From an uncultured Sphingomonadaceae bacterium (GTDB lineage Bacteria; Pseudomonadota; Alphaproteobacteria; Sphingomonadales; Sphingomonadaceae), in assembly GCA_947499255.1 (NCBI GenBank), contig CANMNF010000001.1, positions 434,001-498,000 on the forward strand: a DNA stretch of 64,000 bases. The letters run 5' to 3'. Shown here piece by piece: positions 17,780 to 26,845 of this stretch. Made by a program: the position numbers and the translations under genes. Every line of letters begins with the position of its first letter. Position 1 is the first letter of the stretch. The notes below the pieces were generated by a model. That model was not told the origin of the DNA. It ran no database searches and worked only from the letters and a program-made list of their open reading frames with translations.

Positions 17780-18797
17780 GGATCAATTCTTTCTTTTTGA
17801 CGGACTTTTTGACAGGCGTTGCCGTTGGCGTTGCACAGCGGGTGGCGACCCAGATCTTGGTGGTCAAGTCCTGACCGGGAAGGGTGAGGGGGCTGGCAGG
17901 TGCAAAGCCGGATTGCACCAGCCAATCGCGCATCTGTTCATCGGTAAAGCCAAGGCGCGCATGGGCATGGCGGGCGCGCAATTCCTCGCGGTTATGCGCG
18001 GCCAGATCCACAATCGCGATCCGTCCGCCCTCGCGGCAAACACGTGCAGCTTCGGCAAGAGGCAAAGTGGGATCGGGCGCGAAGTGCAGCACTTGATGCA
18101 GCAACACGGTATCAAAGCTGACCGAGGCAAATGGCAGCGCGCCAAAATCGCCTTGCACCAATTCCCACCTGGCGGCGGGCAAATGTTGCAAGCGCGCGCG
18201 GGCCAGACGCAGCATTTCAGGGCTGCGATCCAGCCCGACAATATGCGCAGCCTCTCCCGCCAACACTTCGGCGCTGCGGCCTGTCCCAGTGCCGATATCC
18301 AGCAACGTGCCCAATGGCGCATCACCCAATGCATCGCGCAAGGCCGTCTCCACATCGCCTGCGGGCGTCACCATATCGCGCAACCTGTCCCAATCCTCGG
18401 CATGGTCTGCGAAATAAGCGGCGGCGTGATCTTCGCGATGTTCGCGAATGGCGGCGAGATGGCGGTGATCTTCCTCACATTGCGCGGCGAAGGCTGGGTC
18501 ATGCGCCTCTGCGCTATCAAGCAATTGTGCGGTTGCGCCCAGTAGACCGGTTGAAGCGCCGGTTCCTGCAAGCGCACAGCGCAGGAATATCCAGCTGCCT
18601 TCACGGCGGCGTTCGATCAGCGCGCTGTCCACCAGTATGGCGACATGGCGCGAAACGCGCGGCTGACTTTGCCCCAGCACCTGCGCCAGTTCACCCACAG
18701 CCAATTCCATACGCGCAAGCAAACGCATGATCCTAAGGCGTGTAGGATCGGCAAGGGCGCGGATGATGCGTTCGGTTTCCATCGTTCGATTGCTCAT
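17766..18797 (-). CDS. ArsR-family regulator fused to SAM-dependent methyltransferase domain
   Basis: 343 residues. Residues 1-75 are an ArsR winged helix (RIIRALADPTRLRIMRLL, LGQSQPRVSRHVAIL). From about residue 160 follows a class I methyltransferase fold with LDIGTGTGR (167-175). Its place at the head of the metF-metH operon, and a palindrome over its start, point to a regulator that senses SAM or SAH. ArsR-type SahR/SamR regulators of methionine genes are known in proteobacteria. The ATG at 18795-18797 lies inside the palindrome with no Shine-Dalgarno; a second ATG five codons in (METERII) is an alternative. Confidence 0.88.
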   Translation of the reverse strand: MSNRTMETERIIRALADPTRLRIMRLLARMELAVGELAQVLGQSQPRVSRHVAILVDSALIERRREGSWIFLRCALAGTGASTGLLGATAQLLDSAEAHDPAFAAQCEEDHRHLAAIREHREDHAAAYFADHAEDWDRLRDMVTPAGDVETALRDALGDAPLGTLLDIGTGTGRSAEVLAGEAAHIVGLDRSPEMLRLARARLQHLPAARWELVQGDFGALPFASVSFDTVLLHQVLHFAPDPTLPLAEAARVCREGGRIAIVDLAAHNREELRARHAHARLGFTDEQMRDWLVQSGFAPASPLTLPGQDLTTKIWVATRCATPTATPVKKSVKKKELIHGPV

Positions 18798-18815
18798 ATA
18801 AAGATATCTTTATAT
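18796..18815. promoter_or_regulatory. Perfect 20-bp palindrome, likely ArsR-type operator
   Basis: ATATAAAGAT followed by its exact reverse complement ATCTTTATAT. It begins within the start codon of the ArsR/methyltransferase gene and faces otsB 66 bases away. Its AT-rich dyad symmetry is typical of ArsR-family operators, and it is the only such palindrome I see in the region. Autoregulation of the methionine operon is the simplest reading. Confidence 0.7.
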
Positions 18816-18880
18816 AGCAAGAAAAATATGAAGCTCACGTTACCCGTTGACGCTTCCGAACCAATGCGTATTCCCGCGAC

Positions 18881-19624
18881 ATGCATAACCACGATGATTT
18901 GCCCGCACCGCCTGCTTTGGATAGCCTTCGGGGGCAGGATGATATCGCCCTGTTCCTCGATTTCGATGGGACTTTGGTGGAACTGGCTCCGACGCCCGAT
19001 GGCATCGATGTCGCTCACGATTTGGCGGACAGGCTTGGTGATCTGGGCAAAGCGTTGGATGATCGGCTTGCTTTGGTGAGCGGGCGCGCGATTGTCGATC
19101 TAGAAAAGCATCTTGGCCCCATCGCGCATGCCTGTGCCGGATCACATGGCAGCGATTGTCGTCAGGCATCGGGAGAGCCTTTGGGCGATCCGCCCGGCGG
19201 CCTTCCGCCCGAAGCGCTTTCCGCAATTGCTAAGTTCGCGCAGGCAGAGGGTTTTGATCTAGAAGACAAGCCCCACGGCGCAGCATTACATTACCGGGCA
19301 AACCCGGATCTGGAACCGCAAGGTCTGGCTTTTGCCGAGCAGCTGATGAAAACCCATGATGCTGAAATGAAGCGCGGCAAATGCGTAATCGAACTCGTGG
19401 CGCCCGGCGCGAATAAAGGCACCGCTGTTGCCGCCTTTATGCACGAAGCACCATTTGCAGGCGCTGTTCCCATCTTCATCGGCGATGATGTTACCGATGA
19501 GGATGGCTTTGCCAAAGCAGCAGAATTGGGCGGTTTTGGCATCATTGTGGGAGATCGCTTGGGGACAGTTGCGAAATACCGCCTTGCGTCCGTCGCTGCA
19601 CTGCACCATTGGTTGCAACCGTGA
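18881..19624 (+). CDS. otsB: Trehalose-6-phosphate phosphatase
   Basis: 247 residues, HAD superfamily. The nucleophile motif is FLDFDGTLVE (D27, D29), motif II is the serine in LVSGR, and the metal-binding motif is FIGDDVTDEDGF near residue 200. It dephosphorylates the product of OtsA to give trehalose, an osmo- and desiccation protectant. First of three trehalose genes on the plus strand; the stop overlaps the GTG start of the next gene (GTGA). Confidence 0.95.
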   Translation: MHNHDDLPAPPALDSLRGQDDIALFLDFDGTLVELAPTPDGIDVAHDLADRLGDLGKALDDRLALVSGRAIVDLEKHLGPIAHACAGSHGSDCRQASGEPLGDPPGGLPPEALSAIAKFAQAEGFDLEDKPHGAALHYRANPDLEPQGLAFAEQLMKTHDAEMKRGKCVIELVAPGANKGTAVAAFMHEAPFAGAVPIFIGDDVTDEDGFAKAAELGGFGIIVGDRLGTVAKYRLASVAALHHWLQP

Positions 19625-21420
19625 CGGACAAACAAAGCAATTTAGAGCTTTGGCCAATTGGCAATTGCCAAGTTTCAGGCCTTATTGATGATCGTGCTGG
19701 ATTGGTCTGGGGTTGTGTGCCCCGGGTCGATGGTGATCCAGCCTTTTGCGCGCTGTTGAACGGCGATGCGAGCGATGTGGGCGTATGGCGCTTTGAACTG
19801 GTCGATCAGATCAGCGCGACGCAGCATTATGTGCGTAACACGCCGATCCTTGTGACCCGATTGGAAAGCGCTGACGGCAGCGCGGTGGAGATCTTCGATT
19901 TCTGCCCTCGCTATGAAGGGACAGGGCGCATGTATCGCCCCGTCGCGTTCTTGCGCATTGTGCGGCCTGTTGCGGGCACGCCGCGCATGACGGTGACGCT
20001 CAAACCGATGTGCGATTATGGCGCCAGCGTTGCCGAGACAACCAATGGCACAAATCACATTCGCTATCTCACCCGCGGGCAGGCGATGCGCCTCTCCACC
20101 GATGCGCCGGTTGGCTATATCCTTGAAAAACGCACGTACCGCGTTGAAACCGATCAACACTTCTTCCTCGGCCCTGATGAACCGTTCAGCGGCAATATCC
20201 GCAGCGAAGTCAGGCGGATGGAAGCCAATACGAAGAAATATTGGCAGCTTTGGGCACGTGGATTGGCAACGCCATTGGAGTGGCAGGATGAAGTCATCCG
20301 CTGCGCCATCACGCTTAAGCTGTGCCAGCATGAAGAAACAGGCGCGATTGTAGCCGCGCTCACCACCTCGATCCCCGAAGCCCCGCATTCGGAGCGCAAT
20401 TGGGATTACCGATATTGCTGGATCCGCGATTCGTATTACACAGTGCAAGCGCTCAACCGGCTTGGTGCGTTGGATGTGCTGGAAAAGTATCTGGGATATT
20501 TGCGCAATATCGTGGATGCAGAACAAGGTGGCCAGATCCAACCGCTTTATTCCGTGATGGGCGTGGGGCAGCTTGATGAAACGACCGCCGGCTTCCTTGA
20601 GGGATATCGCGGCATGGGGCCGGTGCGCGTCGGCAATGCGGCGTATAAGCAGGTGCAATATGACTGCTATGGCCAGATTGTGATGCCCACTGCGCAGGCA
20701 TTCTTCGATAAACGCTTGTTGCGGATCGCGGATGAAGGCGATTTCGCCAGCCTCGAAGAAGTGGGCGAAGTGGCGTGGCGAATGCATGATCAGCCCGACG
20801 CAGGACTGTGGGAATTTCGCACCCGGCAAGAAGTGCACACCTATTCCGCCGTCATGAATTGGGCAGCATGTGATCGCTTGGCCAATGTGGCTGAGTTTCT
20901 GGGCAAGGATGATCGTGCAAAGCTGTGGCGCGAACGGGCCGATACGATCCGCGATACAATCGATAAAAAGGCGTGGAAAGAGAATGGCGAAGGCGGGCAT
21001 TACGGTGCCAGCTTTGAAAGCGATTATCTTGATGCCAGCCTGCTGCAATTGCTGGAACTGCGTTTTATCAAGCCCGATGATCCCAAATTTGTAAGTACGT
21101 TCAAGCAGGTTGAAAAGGCGCTGCGGCGCGGTGAACATATGCTGCGCTATGCCGCAGAGGATGATTTTGGCGCGCCGGAGACGGCGTTTAACATCTGCAC
21201 TTTCTGGCTGATTGAAGCGCTTGCATTGTCGGGCCGCACAGAAGAAGCGCGCACGCTGTTTGAAACCATGTTAGGGCATCGGACACAATCTGGCCTTCTG
21301 TCGGAGGACATGGATTTTGAAACTGGTGAGCTTTGGGGGAACTTCCCGCAAACCTATTCGCTGGTTGGAGTGATCAATTGTGCGGGGCTTTTGTCCAAAA
21401 GCTGGAATACCGTGCGTTAA
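19621..21420 (+). CDS. GH15 family glycoside hydrolase (glucoamylase/trehalase-like)
   Basis: 599 residues from the GTG at 19621, which overlaps the otsB stop. GH15 features: RNWDYRYCWIRDSYY around residue 260-275 and, near the C-terminus, LLSEDMDFETGELWGNFPQ with the catalytic-base Glu of the family. No signal peptide, so it acts in the cytoplasm. Members of this branch include glucoamylases and trehalases; lying between otsB and otsA it is likely to act on trehalose or a related glucoside. Which of these it hydrolyses cannot be read from the sequence. Confidence 0.92.
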   Translation: MTDKQSNLELWPIGNCQVSGLIDDRAGLVWGCVPRVDGDPAFCALLNGDASDVGVWRFELVDQISATQHYVRNTPILVTRLESADGSAVEIFDFCPRYEGTGRMYRPVAFLRIVRPVAGTPRMTVTLKPMCDYGASVAETTNGTNHIRYLTRGQAMRLSTDAPVGYILEKRTYRVETDQHFFLGPDEPFSGNIRSEVRRMEANTKKYWQLWARGLATPLEWQDEVIRCAITLKLCQHEETGAIVAALTTSIPEAPHSERNWDYRYCWIRDSYYTVQALNRLGALDVLEKYLGYLRNIVDAEQGGQIQPLYSVMGVGQLDETTAGFLEGYRGMGPVRVGNAAYKQVQYDCYGQIVMPTAQAFFDKRLLRIADEGDFASLEEVGEVAWRMHDQPDAGLWEFRTRQEVHTYSAVMNWAACDRLANVAEFLGKDDRAKLWRERADTIRDTIDKKAWKENGEGGHYGASFESDYLDASLLQLLELRFIKPDDPKFVSTFKQVEKALRRGEHMLRYAAEDDFGAPETAFNICTFWLIEALALSGRTEEARTLFETMLGHRTQSGLLSEDMDFETGELWGNFPQTYSLVGVINCAGLLSKSWNTVR

Positions 21421-21441
21421 AACAGAATTTTTGGGAGGCTT

Positions 21442-22830
21442 ATGGCCCGTCTAGTCGTTATCTCGAACCGTGTCGCTGTTCCCAAGGCGCGCGGGGTTCA
21501 GGGTGCGCAAGGTGGATTGGCAGGAGCTCTTAATTCAGCGCTAAAAGACAATGGCGGCATCTGGTTTGGCTGGTCCGGCCAGGAAACGGACAATTTTACA
21601 GGCTCTATCAATGTCCAACGGTCAACGGAGGGTGTCACCACAGCCACCATCGATTTGGAAGAGCAGGACGTTGAGGAATATTACAACGGCTACGCCAATT
21701 CCACGCTGTGGCCGCTGTTTCATTATCGCATCGATTTAACGCAGTATGAGGCCGAATTTGGCCGCGGATATGAGCGGGTGAATGAACGCTTTGCGCAAAG
21801 TGCGCTGCCTTTGATTGAGCCTGACGATGATGTCTGGGTGCATGATTATCACCTGATGCCTTTGGCCCAGCAATTGCGCGATATGGGCTGCAAAAACCGC
21901 ATCGGCTTTTTCCTGCATATCCCCTGGCCCCCAACCAATCTGCTGGTCTCGCTGCCATATCATGAACGGTTGGTGCAATCCTTGCTGCGCTATGATCTGA
22001 TAGGGTTTCAAAACGACACCTGGCTCGATAGCTTTCTGCATTATTGCGGTAAGGAACTGGGCGCGCAGATCGATGAGGAAACCGGCACGGTCACGCTGAA
22101 TGGACGCACCACGGTTGCGCGCGCTTACCCCATCGGTATCGACTATGATTTCTTTATGGCCAAAGGTGAGACTGGCGAAGCGCGACAGGCTGCGCAGCGG
22201 CTATTGGCCTCGACCCGTCATCGCACGGCAATGATTGGCGTTGACCGGCTCGATTATTCAAAAGGCCTGCCTGAGCGGCTTGATGGGATTGGCCGCTTTT
22301 TCGACAATTATCCTGAGCGGGTCCGCGATTTGGTATTCATCCAGATCGCACCGCCAAGCCGCGAAGACATTGGCAGCTATCAACGCATCCGTGCCGAGCT
22401 GGAGCAGAAGACCGGGCAGATAAACGGCGCGCGTTCCGAAGTTGATCAGGTGCCCATCCGATATGTGAACAAAGGCCATAGTCAGGAAGAACTGTTTGGC
22501 TTTTACCGCGCGGCCAAAATTGGCCTTGTTACTCCTTTGCGCGATGGAATGAATTTGGTGGCGAAGGAGTATATCGCAGCGCAGGACCCGGAAAATCCCG
22601 GCGTACTTATACTGTCCCGCTTTGCTGGCGCAGCACAACAAATGCCGGATGCTTTATTGGTCAATCCGCACAGCTCTGATGAAATGGCATCGGCCATTCG
22701 CGATGCGCTGGATATGCCATTGGAAGAACGCAAAGCGCGGTATGAAAAACTGATTGGCACTGTCCGCGATGAAAATGTGAAGCAGTGGACCGAGGATTTC
22801 ATTACCGATCTCACCGCCCTTTGTGTCTAA
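21442..22830 (+). CDS. otsA: Trehalose-6-phosphate synthase
   Basis: 462 residues, GT20 family, joining UDP-glucose and glucose-6-phosphate. Motifs: N-terminal SNRVAVPKARG with the GGLAGAL loop, VWVHDYHLMPLAQQLR, FFLHIPWPP and the DGMNLVAKEY donor-site stretch. A strong GGGAGG stands seven bases before the ATG. Together with otsB and the GH15 enzyme it makes a synthesis-and-turnover unit for trehalose. Confidence 0.97.
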   Translation: MARLVVISNRVAVPKARGVQGAQGGLAGALNSALKDNGGIWFGWSGQETDNFTGSINVQRSTEGVTTATIDLEEQDVEEYYNGYANSTLWPLFHYRIDLTQYEAEFGRGYERVNERFAQSALPLIEPDDDVWVHDYHLMPLAQQLRDMGCKNRIGFFLHIPWPPTNLLVSLPYHERLVQSLLRYDLIGFQNDTWLDSFLHYCGKELGAQIDEETGTVTLNGRTTVARAYPIGIDYDFFMAKGETGEARQAAQRLLASTRHRTAMIGVDRLDYSKGLPERLDGIGRFFDNYPERVRDLVFIQIAPPSREDIGSYQRIRAELEQKTGQINGARSEVDQVPIRYVNKGHSQEELFGFYRAAKIGLVTPLRDGMNLVAKEYIAAQDPENPGVLILSRFAGAAQQMPDALLVNPHSSDEMASAIRDALDMPLEERKARYEKLIGTVRDENVKQWTEDFITDLTALCV

Positions 22831-22856
22831 TTAAGGTTGGGTGTGTCTCACCCTGT

Positions 22857-23309
22857 TTAGAGCATGCGGGGCTTGGGCGTCATGCCCTGGTGCGGTTCTG
22901 CCCCCACGCGTTGACCGATTGGCCGGTGGCCCGGGGCGCGGGTGCGTGATTTCAAGATCTGATTGATGCGATAGACCAGCATCTTGGAGCCAAAAGGTTT
23001 GCGGATGTAATCCTGCGCACCGCTATACAGCGCAATCTGCTCTTCTTTAAAGCCTATCGCACCGGTCAACATAACTACCGGCAGATCATAAAGCTTGGGC
23101 GAATTGCGCAGACGCCGAAGCAAAGTCGTGCCGTTTTCACCGGGCATATTCTGATCCAGCAGCAACAAATCAGGCCGCCTCTTGCTGATCACAGCCAACG
23201 CTGATTTGGCATCGGACACCCAGCCACAGGCATGGCCTGCATCCATCAGAACATGGGCGGCGTGTTCGGCAACGATATCGTCATCATCCACAACAAGAAT
23301 ATGGGCCAT
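22857..23309 (-). CDS. Response regulator, single receiver domain
   Basis: 150 residues from the ATG at 23307-23309. ILVVDDDD opens the receiver, D52 in LLLLDQNMPGENG is the phosphoacceptor, and the conserved Lys is in YIRKPFG. The remaining 30 residues are a basic, proline-containing tail without an output domain, so it acts through protein contacts. No histidine kinase is adjacent. Convergent with otsA, 26 bases apart. Confidence 0.92.
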   Translation of the reverse strand: MAHILVVDDDDIVAEHAAHVLMDAGHACGWVSDAKSALAVISKRRPDLLLLDQNMPGENGTTLLRRLRNSPKLYDLPVVMLTGAIGFKEEQIALYSGAQDYIRKPFGSKMLVYRINQILKSRTRAPGHRPIGQRVGAEPHQGMTPKPRML

Positions 23310-23427
23310 CACTGCGGCTCCCGCTTGTGCCGGTTACGTATTGTCCGACAGATGGGGTTTGCCACATGGGTGTGCACCAGTTCTTTCGGTTACCCCACGG
23401 TTTACCGCGTATCTACCTGTGAACGCG

Positions 23428-23856
23428 TCAGATTACTGCCAAAAGCGCACGCACGCCCATGATTATCAACATGATCGAACCAATGGTAAAAAGGGCAAGG
23501 CGCACCGGAATGGTGTTCACAACTGCCTGCCAAACAGAATGCAGCACGCGCAGCAGCACATACCCCCATGCCAGCCAGATATCGAGCTCACCCGCACCTG
23601 CCAGAGCGAGGATCACGCAGGTTGCGTAAAAGATCGTAGGCTGTTCCATCAAGTGATTGTAATTATGTGCTTTCCACTGGATTTCATCAGGCAAAACACC
23701 ATCCAGATCAGACCCGCGCGCACCGCGTGACTTCTCCTTTGGCATATCAAGTTTGGTCAAAGCGGGCAGCCGCACGGCACTGGCCCAAAGCAGCATGATA
23801 AGCGTCCAAACAATCAAAGCCGCCGCTGGGGCGAGCATCTCGGTATTCACAGGCAT
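23428..23856 (-). CDS. MAPEG family membrane protein
   Basis: 142 residues with four hydrophobic segments and the family-like core AHNYNHLMEQPTIFYATC followed by ARVLHSV-type residues (here LLRVLHSVWQ). MAPEG proteins are membrane-associated enzymes of eicosanoid and glutathione metabolism; bacterial members mostly have no proven function. AGGAGAG lies directly before the first ATG, so the second ATG six codons later is also possible. Confidence 0.85.
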   Translation of the reverse strand: MPVNTEMLAPAAALIVWTLIMLLWASAVRLPALTKLDMPKEKSRGARGSDLDGVLPDEIQWKAHNYNHLMEQPTIFYATCVILALAGAGELDIWLAWGYVLLRVLHSVWQAVVNTIPVRLALFTIGSIMLIIMGVRALLAVI

Positions 23857-24020
23857 CTCTCCTTTTGGCCGCAGACGATGGTTAGCCCGCTTTCAATTGT
23901 CAATCGCAACTGATTTTGCGGTGTTGGGCGTGCGTTGCAGATGCAAGCTTGCGCCGCGCTGCACAATTCGTCAGAGCGCGATGAGAACACCCTCGTTTGA
24001 TGACCCATCAGGAAGCCACC

Positions 24021-25076
24021 ATGTCACAAAATCCGATCAACGATACGCGCAAAGCCGAACTGCTTTCGAGCGAAGTCGAACATATCGATATCACCACCTA
24101 TGATGCGCGTCCGCTGATTGAAGCGATGGGCAAGATGAGCTTTACCAGCCGCGATCTGGCCCGTGCGACCGGCATTTATAATCAGATGCTGGAAGATAAA
24201 GAGGCGACCGTTTTCCTCGTCATTGCCGGTTCCACCAGCGCCGGTGGCTGCATGGATTTGTATGCCGAACTGGTGCGCTCCAACATGGTCGATTGCGTTG
24301 TGGCAACGGGCGCGACGATTGTGGATATGGATTTCTTCGAAGGGCTTGGTCACAAACATTATCAAGCGCTTGAAGTGCCCGATGATAATACGCTGCGCTC
24401 GCTTTATATCGATCGGATTTACGACACTTACATCGATGAAGAACAATTGCAGGATTGCGATCTGACCATCGGCAAAATCGCAGATTCGCTGGAGCCGGGC
24501 GGCATTTCAAGCCGCGCTTTCATCCGTGAAATGGGCAAATATCTGGCCGAACACGGCAAAAAAGAAAATTCGCTGGTTAAGCTGGCATACGAACATGATG
24601 TGCCGATCTTTTGCCCGGCCTTTGTCGATAGCTCAGCCGGTTTTGGACTGGTGAAGCATCAGGTGGACCGGATGAAGGAGAACAAGCCCTATCTGATGAT
24701 CGATGCGGTCGCAGATTTCCGCGAACTCACCGAAATCAAAGTGAAAGGCGGCGAATCCGGCCTGCTGATGGTGGGTGGCGGCGTGCCCAAGAACTTTGTG
24801 CAAGACACTGTGGTTTGTGCAGAAATTCTGGGTCACGATGTCGCCGTGCACAAATATGCGGTGCAGATCACCGTGGCCGATGTGCGCGATGGCGCGTGTT
24901 CATCCTCCACCCTGCAAGAAGCGGCAAGCTGGGGCAAAGTCTCCACCGCGATTGAACAGATGGTGTTTGCCGAGGCAGGCTCTGTCATGCCGTTGCTCGC
25001 CAGCGATGCCTATCACCGGGGCGCTTGGAAAACGCGTGAGAAGCGCAGCTGGGCCAAGCTGTTCAACGATAGCTGA
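24021..25076 (+). CDS. Deoxyhypusine synthase-like polyamine enzyme
   Basis: 351 residues from the ATG at 24021, which has AGGA seven bases upstream. Resembles deoxyhypusine synthase: VIAGSTSAGGCMDL for NAD binding, DSSAGFGLV, GGGVPKNF and the catalytic-lysine motif EAASWGKVS (K306). Bacteria have no eIF5A, so bacterial members make homospermidine or spermidine-type polyamines instead. A PLP ornithine/lysine decarboxylase gene lies 1.8 kb downstream, which fits a polyamine role. The exact product is open. Confidence 0.88.
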   Translation: MSQNPINDTRKAELLSSEVEHIDITTYDARPLIEAMGKMSFTSRDLARATGIYNQMLEDKEATVFLVIAGSTSAGGCMDLYAELVRSNMVDCVVATGATIVDMDFFEGLGHKHYQALEVPDDNTLRSLYIDRIYDTYIDEEQLQDCDLTIGKIADSLEPGGISSRAFIREMGKYLAEHGKKENSLVKLAYEHDVPIFCPAFVDSSAGFGLVKHQVDRMKENKPYLMIDAVADFRELTEIKVKGGESGLLMVGGGVPKNFVQDTVVCAEILGHDVAVHKYAVQITVADVRDGACSSSTLQEAASWGKVSTAIEQMVFAEAGSVMPLLASDAYHRGAWKTREKRSWAKLFNDS

Positions 25077-25078
25077 TC

Positions 25079-26056
25079 TCAACGAACGCTGATGGGGCCG
25101 GGCAGGCCTTCATCGCGGTTTAACGTCGCAGCAAGGTCTGCCAGCTTGCCAAATTGATCGAGCGTTTGTTGTAATCGGGCGCGATCATCGCGCGCTTCGA
25201 TTGATCCGCTTTCAAACATATCGCCTGTTTTCACCGCCACGATCAGGCTGCCTTCGTGGAAGATCGTGCCAATATCCTTGCCCTTATACGCGCGTTCCAG
25301 CGCGATTAACCGTTCCACATAAACCGGATCGATCAAGTCGCGCGCTTCCACCTGATCGCTGGTGTAAATATCGAACGCATCTTCGAAATCGGGATGCACC
25401 ATTACGGCATAATCAAGATGCGTATCGTTCACTTTGATGTGATCTTTTTTGCCGCCAAAGAAGCTGCGATGAGCGTTGTCGCGCACCAGCAAGGTAGTGC
25501 CGTGGAACCGGCGGTTATATCCCACCGACATGATCAGCCCGCGAAACACTGTGACCCAGCGTTTGTTCTTCCCCGATCCGCGCCTTTCCGACAGTGTGGC
25601 TTCGTGCAGAGAAAAGGGGACATCGCCGAAGTTTCCGCTCCATTTGTCTTCAAACCTGGCGCGATCATGGCTTGGCACCAGACGGCAGAATTTGGCGAGA
25701 ACAAAAGCTTCGCCCGCTTCGCATTTCTGTTCGTAGGTAAAGCCCAAAGATTGCGCGATTGCGGTGTTAATGCCGTCCTTTACCCGCTTGATCGCCATCT
25801 TTTTGGGATGTTCAGACCATGCAAAGCCGAGCACCCCAACAATCCCGCAAATCCACATCAGCGTGACGATATTGACCGGCAAAGCGATCAACGCAAACAC
25901 GCCTGCGCACAGCACCGCGCCCACCACGATCCAACGCCTGTTGCCCGTCTTGGCTTTGGCTGCTTCGCGCACCGAAACCTGGCTTTCCAGCCATTGGCCC
26001 AGCTCACCAGTCATCAATGTATCGACATCGGGCCGTTCGATCACGGCAACCCCCAT
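25079..26056 (-). CDS. DUF3137 membrane protein
   Basis: 325 residues with two adjacent membrane helices at about 42-61 and 63-80 and a large soluble domain after them. It resembles DUF3137 proteins, which have no established biochemical role but are regularly found beside lemA, as here: the lemA gene starts 97 bases away on the other strand. Convergent with the polyamine gene, with stops two bases apart. Confidence 0.8.
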   Translation of the reverse strand: MGVAVIERPDVDTLMTGELGQWLESQVSVREAAKAKTGNRRWIVVGAVLCAGVFALIALPVNIVTLMWICGIVGVLGFAWSEHPKKMAIKRVKDGINTAIAQSLGFTYEQKCEAGEAFVLAKFCRLVPSHDRARFEDKWSGNFGDVPFSLHEATLSERRGSGKNKRWVTVFRGLIMSVGYNRRFHGTTLLVRDNAHRSFFGGKKDHIKVNDTHLDYAVMVHPDFEDAFDIYTSDQVEARDLIDPVYVERLIALERAYKGKDIGTIFHEGSLIVAVKTGDMFESGSIEARDDRARLQQTLDQFGKLADLAATLNRDEGLPGPISVR

Positions 26057-26153
26057 TTGCTGCTTACCGGTTGTGCACCCTTTTGTGGTATAACGGTTCT
26101 TGCCACAAAAAGCCTAAGTTGGGCCTAAACAGATTTGGCGAAGGAAGCATGTG

Positions 26154-26714
26154 ATGGGTTGGATTGTTTTTGCGGTAATTGCTGGCGGGCTCATTTTCCT
26201 GTTGATCGGGATTTACAATCGGCTTGTGGCGCTGCGCCAGAACGTCAATCAAGGTGTGGCGGATATTGATGCGCAGCTGCGCCAACGCCATGATTTGATC
26301 CCCAATCTTGTGAATATCGTAAAGGGTTACGCCAGTCATGAGCAGGAGACATTGGAACAGGTAATCACTGCGCGAAATCAAGCAGCGCAAGGCGCGATGA
26401 ATTCCGGCGATGAACAGACTTTGCGCGTGGCGCTGGATAAGCTGCTGGCTCTGGGTGAGGCGTATCCGGACCTTAAAGCGAACACCAATTTTCAAGAATT
26501 GCAGCGCGAACTGGGCGATGTGGAAGACAAGCTGGCGGCCGCGCGCCGTGCGCTGAACGCCGCTGTATCACGCTTCAACACGGCGCGCGAAAGCTTCCCG
26601 GCGATTATGTTCGCCGCAATGCTGGGCTTTTCCGAGGCGGATTTTCACCGTCTTGATGAAAGTGAGCAGGGCACCGTTGATCAGGTTCCGCAGATCGATT
26701 TCGCCAAAGGATGA
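26154..26714 (+). CDS. LemA family protein
   Basis: 186 residues from the ATG at 26154; GAAGGAAG stands seven bases upstream. One N-terminal membrane helix (residues 2-21), then a long helical domain with the family core RLVALRQNVNQGVADIDAQL and QRHDLIPNLVNIVKGYASHE. LemA proteins are envelope proteins of uncertain function. Divergent from the DUF3137 gene. Confidence 0.93.
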   Translation: MGWIVFAVIAGGLIFLLIGIYNRLVALRQNVNQGVADIDAQLRQRHDLIPNLVNIVKGYASHEQETLEQVITARNQAAQGAMNSGDEQTLRVALDKLLALGEAYPDLKANTNFQELQRELGDVEDKLAAARRALNAAVSRFNTARESFPAIMFAAMLGFSEADFHRLDESEQGTVDQVPQIDFAKG

Positions 26715-26730
26715 TGCGGCGCAAATTGGC

Positions 26731-26791
26731 TTGCGGTTTGTCGCCAGCGTCTTATATGCGCGCTTCCGCTGTCGAGCCCCGCTTTTCGGGG
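26731..26791 (+). promoter_or_regulatory. Promoter and leader hairpin of the decarboxylase gene
   Basis: TTGCGG (26731-26736) and TATATG (26753-26758), 16 bases apart, form a plausible promoter. The leader then contains a CCCCG-CTTTT-CGGGG hairpin (26777-26791) about 55 bases before the coding start. Ornithine decarboxylase genes of alphaproteobacteria are known to carry a structured speF leader; I cannot confirm that this is one. Confidence 0.4.
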
Positions 26792-26845
26792 ACTTCCCAA
26801 CAACCGGGCAGCATGTCTGATTGAGACACTTGGAGGTCCCTTGAG

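Noticed and set aside
19675-21138. 487-codon minus-strand open frame opposite the GH15 gene
   Set aside because: Antisense shadow in a GC-rich gene; no RBS or recognisable family, while the GH15 motifs on the plus strand are clear.
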